The position numbers and the translations under genes are program-made. This document shows positions 10,930 through 21,324 of a stretch of DNA of 64,000 bases, piece by piece. Under the pieces are notes generated by a model that was given only the letters and a program-made list of their open reading frames with translations, ran no database searches and was not told the origin of the DNA. Every line of letters begins with the position of its first letter. Position 1 is the stretch's first letter. The DNA is from Astropecten irregularis (taxonomy: Eukaryota > Echinodermata > Asteroidea > Paxillosida > Astropectinidae): the NCBI GenBank assembly GCA_963971285.1, contig OZ020262.1:11511308-11575307 (forward strand), written 5' to 3'.

Positions 10930-12086
10930 GAGATTAATCGAAAGCTTACCCAATGGTTGCAATAATTGGTACAGTGTTAAGTCTACTACACAGGACACAT
11001 TCTATCACTAGGATCGGAGCTCTCATACCCTGAATGTTCAGTTACCATTAAGTGTTATAGTCTAGTAGTAGATCATGGTTATAGTTTGAAATTCCAGGGT
11101 AAAGTTTGTTGAAAGTTCTGAGGATGTTTCGCGTATTATAATAATGCGTCGTTCTCGGTTATTTCTCTGTGACATCACAGTGGTATACGCGCCGTATAGC
11201 GCCAGCGCGTGTATAGGCCTACCTTTGGTATACACTCGAGCGCTATATCACTGATCGCTAGCTACCGAATTACAAGATAACGTAACGTCACCAATAATGA
11301 CCCTTTATCTATGAGTGTTGCACTTGTAATGGTACAACCAGCTTTTTATGACCCAATAATGCTCTTATCTTTGTTTCAAGTACTAATCCAAAAACTTATC
11401 GACTTACCGTTAGTTCTTGCGAGTCCCCTATTACGGCAACCGCACACGGGGCAATGAGTGTGATTATCAGGGAATATCAAGTGGACTACTTCAGAGGCGG
11501 GTCCAAAGAACTCCAGAGTTCGCTACTTAATGCACCAACAGGCGCGCAAACGAGGTATGGAACAATCGAACTTCGTTTGGTAGAGGAACTGCTAACGCAA
11601 CATCAAACACGACTGGTAACAAGGTTAACCTTGAATTTTCAAGGTTAGTGTCCTGTAGTTCCGTATGGGCATTTCATCACTGTCATTCTGCACACCATAT
11701 GTACTCCCAACGCACTTTACAATAAGACTTACCCCGTGCCTAGTAGTCGTAAATCAAACGCATATTAACTACGATTGAATCCATAGGCCCTATGACTTGT
11801 GTACAACACAAAATCGTACTTGCGCGCATGCGTGCTTGAGCCATCACGTGCATAATTTATTATGGAAACAAACTACCGGTTCCTGTGTATGTTCGACATG
11901 AAACTGACTTCTTATAAGCGCCTAATTTTGCCTTCAACTATAAAATGTTTGCCCACACTTTGAAACCGTAACCTCAGTCCTCCCACGACTAGACCCTAAC
12001 CATCATTGCTCAAGATTGTCTATACCGCTATAAAACCAGTCAGCAGAATTCCATATCTATCCATGAATCAGCACCACCAACATAGG

Positions 12087-12165
12087 GCTTGATAAGCTCA
12101 GTTGGTAGAGCGCCTGTACGGTATTCAAAAGGTCGCTGGTGCGTATCCCGCTCCAGTCAAGTTGT
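12087..12165 (+). pseudogene. tRNA-like relic (probably an old SINE head)
   Basis: It has a good A-box region TAAGCTCAGTTGGTAGAGCG, but the B-box equivalent GGTGCGTATCC is damaged and the arms do not pair well. It is not a functional tRNA gene by eye. Confidence 0.5.
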
Positions 12166-12684
12166 CTTTGGCACTTTTCAATAACCACGACAAATTTCCG
12201 TCGTATGCTGTAAATTTACGCACCGCGCGCCTCGCTAAAGGCCCCCGGGCCCAAGCTTCCCGGGCAGGCCAACATTTACACTCGCGTTGGGTTTATCTTC
12301 GTATCGATGCATTATTAACTATACTCGGGGAACAAATTATTCACCTGTTGTTTAGTCTGGTTTTGAGATTAATGAGAACTTATAGCCTTGACGTTTGCAC
12401 AGTTGGCTGAAACCCGACCACGTTTTTTCATCAACCAAATTGCCTGCTTATTCAAAATTCAGCCTTATTATTTTACACCACACCTGAGAATGCATGCGAA
12501 ATGTGACTGCTATACTTAACGTGTTATCGTTAACTTCTCACCCACTTGCAAGTGAAGCAAGTTCGAAATACATGAAGTAAATTACACAATGTTTTGTAAC
12601 TTGAAAATTTTTATGGAGTCCGAAGAACCTATATAGCAGGAAAATAGCAGGGTTTCAACTCCAAGCGAAAAATGAAAATACAAA

Positions 12685-12912
12685 AGGCCATTACGAAATG
12701 GGGCTTGAGGCTAGGCTTGGCATTTGTTTTTCTACTGCCATTTTGTGTCCTAAATGAAATGAAGGGCTTGAGATACCATGGCGAAGCTGGAGCCTTTCCC
12801 CATAGCTTGTGGCCCAATCCCTTCGTTTCATTTTGTTGGCTTCAAAATTTGGCGGTAGTGAAATAAGTCCCAAGCCTATAGCCTCAAGCCTAGTTTCGTA
12901 AACTTCGGGCCC
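12685..12912. mobile_element. Inverted-repeat element, family G
   Basis: It starts AGGCCATTACGAAATGGGGC TTGAGGC and ends complementarily CCTAGTTTCGTAAACTTCGGGCC. The inner part contains GAAGGGCTTGAGATACCATG. A fragment also occurs near 14232-14303. Confidence 0.75.
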
Positions 12913-13661
12913 TAAGACATTCCAAACTGTTTCCATAGTTATATTTCAGTGTCTCTCAAAGACGCGCTCTGAACAAATGAGGAATATCCAATCAAAGGTA
13001 GGCCTACTCAAGTAGGTTCGTATATAATGCATAAAGAAAGTAACTCACGTCTTCAGAGTGTCGAAGCCGCTTGAATGAGTTCCAGTGTCAAAGACAGTGA
13101 CTCCCCACCGAATCAGATCGTGCTTTATAACTGACTGCATTAACATATCGCGACCCAGCTCATCAGTTTGCGTACAGCCCATGTATACCGTGCTATAGCG
13201 TCACAGGGTCGGTAAATGGTCTGGCGGCCGCCGACTGCCTAGTGAGACCAGGATATTGCCGTAAAAAGAGATGCACACTTGTTCGTGCTACATCACGCAC
13301 ACACGCCGAACTTCGAGGCCCGTGAGCTGACCTAACCATGGTCCCCCCGTAATTGCATATCGACAAGTTTTTTTTTATTAACTTGTAGGCCTATACCAAC
13401 ACGCGCGCAGTTCCACTGCTAGATATACCGGGTGCTGTTTTTAGCAGACTAAAAATATTCTGTTCAAGGTTGCAAGGTACAAAAGTTAACATTTTCACGC
13501 TCAAGTTCTTTAATTGTTATTCCCTGATGTGATTCTGACAATTTAAGGGACGGAAATTTGGCAAAACAAGATGTATGCTGGAGCTTTCGTTTATTTTACC
13601 TGTACTATACTGGCACAAATGGGTGTTTGGTACAAAAGTTAGCATTTTACCCTCAAGTTCA

Positions 13662-13819
13662 TTAAAGGTAGTATCATACTCTGGATTTTGTCAAAGAAAT
13701 ACAGATTCATTCATATTAACGGTATATTTCTACCAGCACCATCTTCATACCCTGTAAGTTATACGTAAATCTGAACATTTCTGTTTTGGTGTCTTGCCAA
13801 AGTATGATACTACCTTTAA
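13662..13819. mobile_element. Inverted-repeat element, family A (internally deleted)
   Basis: This 158-bp copy keeps both ends (TTAAAGGTAGTATCATACT and GTATGATACTACCTTTAA) but lacks most of the interior. Confidence 0.82.
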
Positions 13820-14960
13820 CTGAGTCTTGATATACAATCACGTATTATCGGTTTTTGACAAGCAACCATGCAAACGAAAGTAAGGCAACCATCAACAATT
13901 TTGAATGATCTATTATTATAGTAGGCCCCTACGATATGCTGTGCCTTAACAAGTTGAGCCCTGTATCATTATAATGCGAGTTTACCAAGCGAAGCAAAGT
14001 GCTTTTGCTTCAAAAATTTTAAATGATGGAATAATGTGCTTGGTAAGCAATCATTGGTTCCGCATCGCTATTCGCAGGAATTCTATAATAATCATTTGGA
14101 AGTAGGAATTGACACGCATAAGTTAGAACTCTATTTCACCCCGTGGAATATAAAGGCCATGTTCGTGTATTGGAGGAGGCTGATTTTGCAAATGAATATA
14201 AATGTATCGGCTATATGGTGTGGGAATCAGCTATAGCTACCGCCATTTTGTGTTCTAAATTAAATGAAGGGCTTGAGATGCATAATGAACAATGTTGGAG
14301 CCTTTTCTTCTGTGATACAGCTATGTCTTGGCTATCACCATGTAGAATTTGAGCAAAATTTGACTGAAATTGAGTGAAAAAACTAAGACTGAATTACCCA
14401 ACCTCAAAACCCGATTTTTCATCTTTCTTTCATACACATTGTGTGTGTATTGACCATTTTGAGTGTTATCCTTGCAAAATTGTTTTTTTAAGGAGTACTC
14501 TTTCAATGGGTCGTATATTTTCGCCAATTTCAGCCCGATTTTGCTCACATTCTTCATGGTGATAGCCAAGACATGGCTGCATCACATATCTGAATCTTGA
14601 AGTGATATATAACAGTTAAATTTCAACATAATGGGTCCCGACACAGTGTTGCGTTTTCTGGGACACCCTATATAGCTTAAGGTCCGGGATTTCTCTTCTT
14701 TTTAACCGATTCTTGGTACATATTACATAGCCACGGGGTGGTTTCATGGTTTTTGACAAGCAAACAAACGACAGTACAAGCCATAAACAACAATACGAAT
14801 GACCTATTATTAGTACGATAATGCTCTGTGTACTTTAACGACTTAAGCCAAGAGTTTGCAAAGCCAAGCTAAGTGTTTCGCTTCATAGCCTCACTGTGGA
14901 GGCTGTGTAATGTTATAACAGCCGGACGTCTTGTGTGGTAAGTATATAGAGGGTTAGGGT

Positions 14961-15336
14961 TACAGTGATGGTACAGAATTGGTAAGACAAAATACACTTC
15001 AAGATCACAGATTCACATAAAACTTAAACAGTATAATGGTGAAGATAGGAGAAAACATCCCATGAAATGTTTTTTGTCTGAAATGCCATATTCGTTGAGA
15101 AATAAATGAAACTATTTTCCGATTGGAATAAATCGCTTCGAAGCGTTTTATTATGATGGCATATAATATCGTTGAAAAGTGTAAACGGGTTTTCAATATT
15201 TTCTCGTGACCCAGATGGCTGATTGACCTTAAACTTCTACAGGTTTGTCAGTTAAGGTATATGATGGATTACATAATGTGATTTCACTGTCAGCAACGGT
15301 TTTGTCGCAAAAACCAGTTCTGTACCATCCCTTTAA
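14961..15336. mobile_element. Inverted-repeat element, family B
   Basis: It is collinear with 9790-10165. The left end is degraded to ACAGTGATGGTACAGAATT; the right end CAGTTCTGTACCATCCCTTTAA is intact. Confidence 0.84.
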
Positions 15337-15380
15337 CACAGAAGATACTCTCTAATAATGCCAAAGAGTGAAAAACCACA

Positions 15381-15600
15381 CTTTGAAGAGCCATAATGAA
15401 GGACAACTCTTTTTCGAGCTGTCTTCCACTCTTTTAGACTGACGTTTGCATCGTTTTGAGTGATTTTTCACTCTGGCCCAGAGTGAAAACCACTCCAAAA
15501 GAGTGAAATATCCACCACTCTTTTTCAAGAGCCATATGAAGGACAACTTGATTTTTAGTGGTATTTTTCACTCTTTTGCATTTAGAGAGTAAATAAATAT
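15381..15600. repeat. Direct/inverted repeat cluster (GAGTGAAAA)
   Basis: GAAGAGCCATAATGAAGGAC (15386) recurs as CAAGAGCCATATGAAGGAC (15527), and GAGTGAAA/TTTCACTC words occur in both senses. It looks like a partly duplicated foldback element. Boundaries are uncertain. Confidence 0.5.
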
Positions 15601-17749
15601 TACGGCCTATAACGGAATGACAACATTTTTTGGTGACATCGTCATCTTTTCTTTCCATCTTAATCTGTTTTATTGTAAAGCAGGTTAGTCATCGTGAAGC
15701 CCAAATCATTTCATCATCATTTGGCTCGATTACTTTTTAAGATTATTTTATCATTATAATAATTATGCCTCAATAAACACCACTCTTTTAAGTAGAATTT
15801 ACACACTCTTCTCGATCCGCTCCGATCAAATTCATTGCACAAAATTAGTAAGAGATTAAAAAAGATAAACCTACAAAAGTTAATATCTTATGCGCGTGAC
15901 GTCATCAGAGAGGGCGCCCTCTGTTGATCGACATTCAAAGGTTTTGTCCCGTCATCAACTGTGCTGGTTCTTATTTAAATTCAAAGGCATCTGGGCATGA
16001 CGTCATCCGCATAAATTATATTATTTTAACTAAAGGTGTCCCAAATAGGGGCGGGGAATTAGGGAGGGGGCGTTAAAAACGGCCATAGTATAGCACAGAA
16101 CTAGGTAATAGGCCTAAGTCTGGTTCCCAGGCGTTTTGTGCAGCTAATAATATGGAACATAGAAACGCACCTGGGCTAGCTAGACATTCAAATAAAACAA
16201 CAGATAACATCTGTTTTACAATTCTTTCTTTTTTCTTACTGTACTACAAAATATATTTTTAAAAATAATAACAAGTAAATATCAGCTGAGTACCAGGCAC
16301 GAGTACAAACACAATATGTGCAGTTTTAGCTGGTAACCCGTAAGCTGCATTTTGACAAGAAAAATCGTTAATGCTCAATGCTGATCAATGGAGGTGTACG
16401 CACTTGAAACAATTGCCATTTGTAAACCAAATTCTGGTACTAAGCTTGAGCCGAAAAAAGTTTGATAAATCAAGGAATAAAGATATGATAAAAATGAGTG
16501 AGAATCGCTTGGTATCTAATGCTATTTGTACGACTGGAATCCGCTAAAATGTATCAGGATTCGACAGATGGAAGGGTACAGTTACACAGTTCCCTTCCAG
16601 TTCGTTCTTGGCAAGGTATAGTTCGTTCTTCTTCTTTTATTACAATTTCTCATCATATTTTTCTAAATGCATGCCTCATGTTTGATAAAGTGTCAGGCCA
16701 CCTGTATCACGTGACGTTATTGTTTTTTGGTTCAATTTAGAATATATTGTTTCATTGTTTCGTGAGATGTGAGCGAATTTCGATGTGATATGCATTGCAA
16801 GAACTGCAAAGTGCAAACAAGGTTGTATTACGCGCAAAACGGTTTTAAAGTTGCAATTTTACCGTACCATTAATTTTTAGCAATGTAGGTCGGCTGTTTG
16901 TTTCAAGCTGAGCACATAATCAGAGTACCAGTTGCCAGTAACACACACCACATGTGATTCTGGCTGGTAACCTGCTTATCAGTGTAAGGCAGAGCTTGTC
17001 CGTGCGCCAGCTGTGAAATGGGGCCATGCATACCGTGGTATCATAAGTTCTCCCCGTTTGAGAGCGTAGTTCTATGATGATATTTTTTTGGTATGGTGGT
17101 ACAATTTTTGGCAAACTGTACTCTATTTACCATAATGAGCAACACTCAGAAAGAACAAAAGGTGATAGTCAATATAAATATATATATAATTAATATGTTA
17201 ATATCATGTATACATATATCATAATCATGGAAGTGGTGGTATACATATTCATGAGATGAATTATTCATGAATATATACATTTACATTTCAATAAAATGCA
17301 TCATGATATGTATATACATAAATACACGTGATATAATTATTATTATTATTAATTTGTTTTTGTTTTTTACATAATTACAATTTGCATAAATCTAAGTGTA
17401 TATATACAAACAAAATTTTAATATATTATTATTTTGTGTTTTTGTTTTTACTTAAAGTTTGGCGTACAACTATGGTTTTGATATTGGCCACTAAAAATTG
17501 TAAAATAAACGACGGAAGTGAAATATTTCCGACCATGATATAATTTCTTTTCTTTGGAAATAAAATGTCCCAAGAACAATTTAATTTGCTGAAAGTTCTT
17601 GATATAATTATTCATAGCCCATCTCAGAGGGCAGACTAAAATGGCGACTTGTTGGCTGACAAACAACGAGGAGACTATAAAGAGAAAATAAAGACCCAGG
17701 ATATTGACAGAGGACATTTTCATATTGCAGCTTACAAGCACACAGCTAA

Positions 17750-17970
17750 GGGCCTTTACGAAACCTGGCTTGAGGCTAGGCTTGGGGCTTATTACGCTGT
17801 CGCTGTTTGAGACCCACGGCAAGAAACGAAGGGATTGGGCCACACGACGAAGCCAAAGAAAGGCTCCAGCTTCGCCATGTATCTCAAGCCCTTCATTTCA
17901 TTCGGGACACAACCTTCGCGATAGAAAAATCAATCCCGAGTCTACCCTCAAGCCTCATTTCGTAAAGGCT
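17750..17970. mobile_element. Inverted-repeat element, family G
   Basis: It starts GGGCCTTTACGAAACCTGGC and ends AAGCCTCATTTCGTAAAGGCT. It shares the GGCTTGAGGCTAGGCTTGG arm with 12685-12912. Confidence 0.78.
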
Positions 17971-18232
17971 AAGTCTTGCCAAAGTCTGACAAAACACCTC
18001 GTGAAAGTTCTGCCAAGCAATTAGGATAGCAGAATAAAGGTAAACAGAGACGAAGGTCTTGTCAAAATCTGGTTAGCAATCTTGTTTGGAAGGCTTTTCA
18101 GCTAAGTTGGTAAAAGCACGTGCTCGTCAAGTTGCTCGATGAAATTAGCCCCTGACCGGAAAGTGGGCCACTTGACCATTATACATGTACCTGCACATTG
18201 TATTGTTTAATGTACAATGTATATTGGACTTT

Positions 18233-18486
18233 AGGGCGTTTTCGAAACGGAGGCTCAGGCTCTGTTTTAGGCTCCGGCTCCATTTCGTGAATCCATTCTT
18301 ATTTTTTCTAAAACAACGGGCATCAAAATAGAGACTTTTGGCTGCGGTTCTGAAGTATAATCCCTAGTATGAAAAGGAAAACAGAGCTTCAGCTTCAATG
18401 AAAAACCACAACCTATATTTTCAGCATGTGGATGTCAGAGCTGGAGCCTGAGCCTGAGCCTAAGCCTCCGTTTCGAAAAGGCCCTT
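18233..18486. mobile_element. Inverted-repeat element, family G (GGCTC-rich arms)
   Basis: It starts AGGGCGTTTTCGAAACGGAG and ends CTCCGTTTCGAAAAGGCCC. The arms carry repeated GGCTC/GAGCC hexamers. Confidence 0.78.
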
Positions 18487-18507
18487 AGACTTGGATAAAG
18501 ATCCTGC

Positions 18508-18625
18508 CATGATCGAAATGCGTCGCTCAGGCTCTGCGCAGTCTTAAATCCAAGTATTTTATAAATTTTAGGTCATTATTTTGGCTGATGAGCAGTTTGC
18601 AGCAGTTTATAACTTGTATAATATG
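18508..18625 (+). repeat. Dispersed repeat J
   Basis: It reads CATGATCGAAATGCGTC..., then CCAAGTATTTTATAAATTTT and GGCTGATGAGCAGTTTGCAG. It is collinear with the other J copies. Confidence 0.8.
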
Positions 18626-18806
18626 TGTATACCAAACTGTGAAATGATAGAATGAAAGACCAAGTCTCCCAACTTCTAAACTTCTCAGCTGACGTGAAAT
18701 AAATAGCTTTACAAATCTTCTATGATACAAAGCCTCTTAAAGCCAACAGTGCCCCAACAGCTAGTCATCGGTTATGTTTGTCCATTTATCTCTTTGTTTT
18801 GTAACC

Positions 18807-19149
18807 TTAAAGGTAGTATCCTACTTTGGTAAGAAACCAAAACAGAAATGTTCACAGATTTACGTATACAAGTATGAAGATGGTGGTGGTAGAAACATAC
18901 TGTTAAAATTTTCCGCCTGAAATGGTGTATTTATCCAGAAATTAGTAAAACATTTGATCTTTTAAAAGATCAACAATTTAAATGAAAAGACTTAAGAAAT
19001 ACTGTGGCTGTTTTTCACTATTTTCTCGAAAAGTGGGCACCAAATGGGACTGAAATTTTCACAGATGACTGTTACTGTATCTATCTTGACATTTTTGCCC
19101 ATAAACCTGTATTTCTTTGATAAAAACCAAAGTATGATACTACCTTTAA
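18807..19149. mobile_element. Inverted-repeat element, family A
   Basis: It is flanked by TTAA, with ends AGGTAGTATCCTACTTTGG and complementary CCAAAGTATGATACTACCT. The interior is collinear with the 10557 copy. Confidence 0.87.
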
Positions 19150-19560
19150 ACCTGTTTACCACACAACAAAATCATGAAAAAATATCTTGATTTGGTACGG
19201 CAGACTTAGTAAACAAAGTACAAACTGTGTGAGAAATCTCCGTTCGTTGCTCTGTAGTATTATACCACCTACAATTGTATTGCAAATACAAATAATTATT
19301 TGATTTTTATCAATGTCAGCCCCATTTCCCTGAACAATAGCCCATTGTAGTCAGCTGTCAGATACAATCTTTCAACGAACAATAGAAGCAAGGTACTTTG
19401 AGCCATTTCTGGTCATAATGATTATTGCTCGCTTTAATAAACAGAAGGGGAATGGCTTTGAGGTGGAAGTGCTGATTTTATTTCGTTTTCGTTTTTACTC
19501 CCTTTTTCTGTTGTGTTTTTTAATGTTTTTTTTGTTGTATTCCAACAAACAATATACTCC

Positions 19561-19858
19561 TTAAAGGTAGAATCATACTAGAATCAAATCTTCACAGATT
19601 TACCTATAACTTTACAGGGTATAAAGATGGTGACGGTAGAAACATACCGTTACAATGTTTCTGCCTGAAATGGTGTATTTATCCAGAAAAGAGTCAATCC
19701 AGTGACCACATTTATTTTTGATCTTTTACAGACCAAAAATAAAAGATAAAACACTTAGGAAATACCGTGGCCATTTTTGACCGTTTTTTTTTCAAAAAGT
19801 TTTTTGCTCATGAATCTGTATTTCTTTGACAGAAACCAAAGTATGATATTACCTTTAT
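19561..19858. mobile_element. Inverted-repeat element, family A (diverged)
   Basis: The left end TTAAAGGTAGAATCATACTA has lost part of the inner repeat. The right end is CCAAAGTATGATATTACCTT. The interior is shortened. Confidence 0.8.
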
Positions 19859-20389
19859 ATAATTGTGTGGGGTTTTGTTTGGTGCTGAAATTGACATTTT
19901 AACATTTAGGGATTTGTTTGGGTAGAAGTGACTTAGAATGTTCATAACCATGACATATTCACGGCCAACTTTCCAAATTTTTTTTCTTGAATGTTAAGCT
20001 ACATGCTTAAAACTCTTTATGAACTGCCGACTACAAATGGGGTATACATGTACATATTTTTAAGAGGTTGAACATTAATGTAATTATGTTGCATGAGAGA
20101 CGTCTAGACGTATAGTATGTAAGAGGGTACAACGGGTCACGTTATACAGACGTCATAGTCGGCGATACAGACAAAAAACCAGAAGTGCAGTGCACCCATA
20201 TAGACTGTTACAACAGACAGAATGGTTTACAAGTTCACATGGTGTCTACGTACATCTTTCCAACACTGAGTGTGCAGCAAGGATCCAGCTATAGGATCCT
20301 TGGTGTGCATTCTTTACACTGCTTTTAAATTTCAACAAGCTGTAAACTTAAATAAATTGATTAGTGGAAACTATAAACAAAAGGAAATG

Positions 20390-20541
20390 TTTATTTACTG
20401 GCCAACGCTTAAATAACTTAAGATTCATTTTTACCAATTTATGTTTATTTATGTTTTGTACATGATTGAACACCGTTTTATTGATGTTTTTAAGATGGAT
20501 TTTTTGGTTTTTTGAAAACAAATTTCTCGATTGTTTTTATT
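20390..20541 (-). terminator. Candidate polyadenylation signals
   Basis: Three AATAAA hexamers on the minus strand (20541-20536, 20449-20444, 20395-20390) lie within 165 nt after the stop codon at 20551. The first is only 9 nt after the stop, so one of the later two is more likely. There is no other evidence. Confidence 0.4.
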
Positions 20542-20550
20542 TACTGCTGT

Positions 20551-21324
20551 TTAATCTGTGGGATGTGACGGTAGCTCTCCCCCATCGTGGATGAGGGATG
20601 TGGTCGTTGTCATGGTAACGGGCAGATCAAAGGGTGTCTGTGATAGTGTGGTGCCGGTCTTGTCTCCCGTCTCTTCAGCTGTGTTTGTCTCTGGGAGCGT
20701 GTTGGGTTGTATGACTATCTCGATCATGTGATTCCCACCTTCCAGGGCCAGCGTGGTCACCTCGACGGTCGGCAGGGCCACTTTGGCCGTGTCTAGTCCA
20801 TCTTGACCGGAGTTGATGTCGATGACCGCCGGTGGTGATTCCTCATCACTGCCCACCTGAATCACAGTCTGGGTAACGAAGGTGGGATCCTGGGCCTCCA
20901 CGGGTTGGTCGATTGGTTTGGCCGGTTCAGACAGTTTGACCAGCTCCGCTGGTTTGACCTGTTCGGCCAGTTTGGCCGGTTCTGCTGGCTTGACCTGTTC
21001 AGTTGGCTTGACCTGTTCGGCCAATTTGGCCGGTCCTGCTGGCTTGACCTGTTCGATTGGTTTGACTGGTTCGGCCAGTTTGGCTGATTCTGCTGGCTTG
21101 ACCTGTCCGGTTGGCTTGACCTGTTCGGCCAGTTTGGCCGGTTCTGCTGGCTTGACCTGTTCAGTTGGCTTGACCAGTTCGGCTGGTTTGACCGGTTCGG
21201 CCAGTTTAGCCAGTTCGACCAGTTTAGCCGGTTCAGTAGGTTTGGTGGTAGGGGGCATCTCCGCGGTCAGCTGGGGCTTCGACTCTGGCGTAGGGGTCAT
21301 CACGGTGTCACATGTCTCCTCCAC
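20551..21324 (-). CDS. Large C-terminal exon with Lys/Pro hexapeptide repeats
   Basis: This is an open frame of 257 codons plus TAA, entered by acceptor atcttttag in phase 0; an in-frame TAG directly precedes it. After VEETCDTVMTPTPE it has about 19 tandem hexapeptides of the form A/T-E-Q/P-V/A-K-P/L (18-bp units, roughly 21250-20900), with an 18-residue higher order. An acidic, Thr-rich tail follows, ending LPSHPTD. The low-complexity repeat resembles proline/lysine-rich spacer regions; no domain is recognised. It is assigned to the RhoGEF by strand, position and phase only, and could belong to a separate small gene. AATAAA signals follow at 20541, 20449 and 20395. Confidence 0.55.
   Translation of the reverse strand: MEETCDTVMTPTPESKPQLTAEMPPTTKPTEPAKLVELAKLAEPVKPAELVKPTEQVKPAEPAKLAEQVKPTGQVKPAESAKLAEPVKPIEQVKPAGPAKLAEQVKPTEQVKPAEPAKLAEQVKPAELVKLSEPAKPIDQPVEAQDPTFVTQTVIQVGSDEESPPAVIDINSGQDGLDTAKVALPTVEVTTLALEGGNHMIEIVIQPNTLPETNTAEETGDKTGTTLSQTPFDLPVTMTTTTSLIHDGGELPSHPTD

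Larger units (their letters stand above)
5530..20389. other. Intergenic stretch between the two genes: mobile-element relics
   Basis: No coding exon is recognised on either strand. The content is families A, B, C, E and G, a G24 tract, a tRNA-like relic, an AT-rich zone at 17150-17450 and unclassified unique DNA. The transporter promoter should lie just above 5480, but I see no clear TATA or CCAAT set there. Confidence 0.55.

Noticed and set aside
12087-12165. Possible tRNA gene
   Set aside because: The A-box region is good, but the B-box equivalent is mutated and the cloverleaf arms do not pair, so I treat it as a SINE-type relic.
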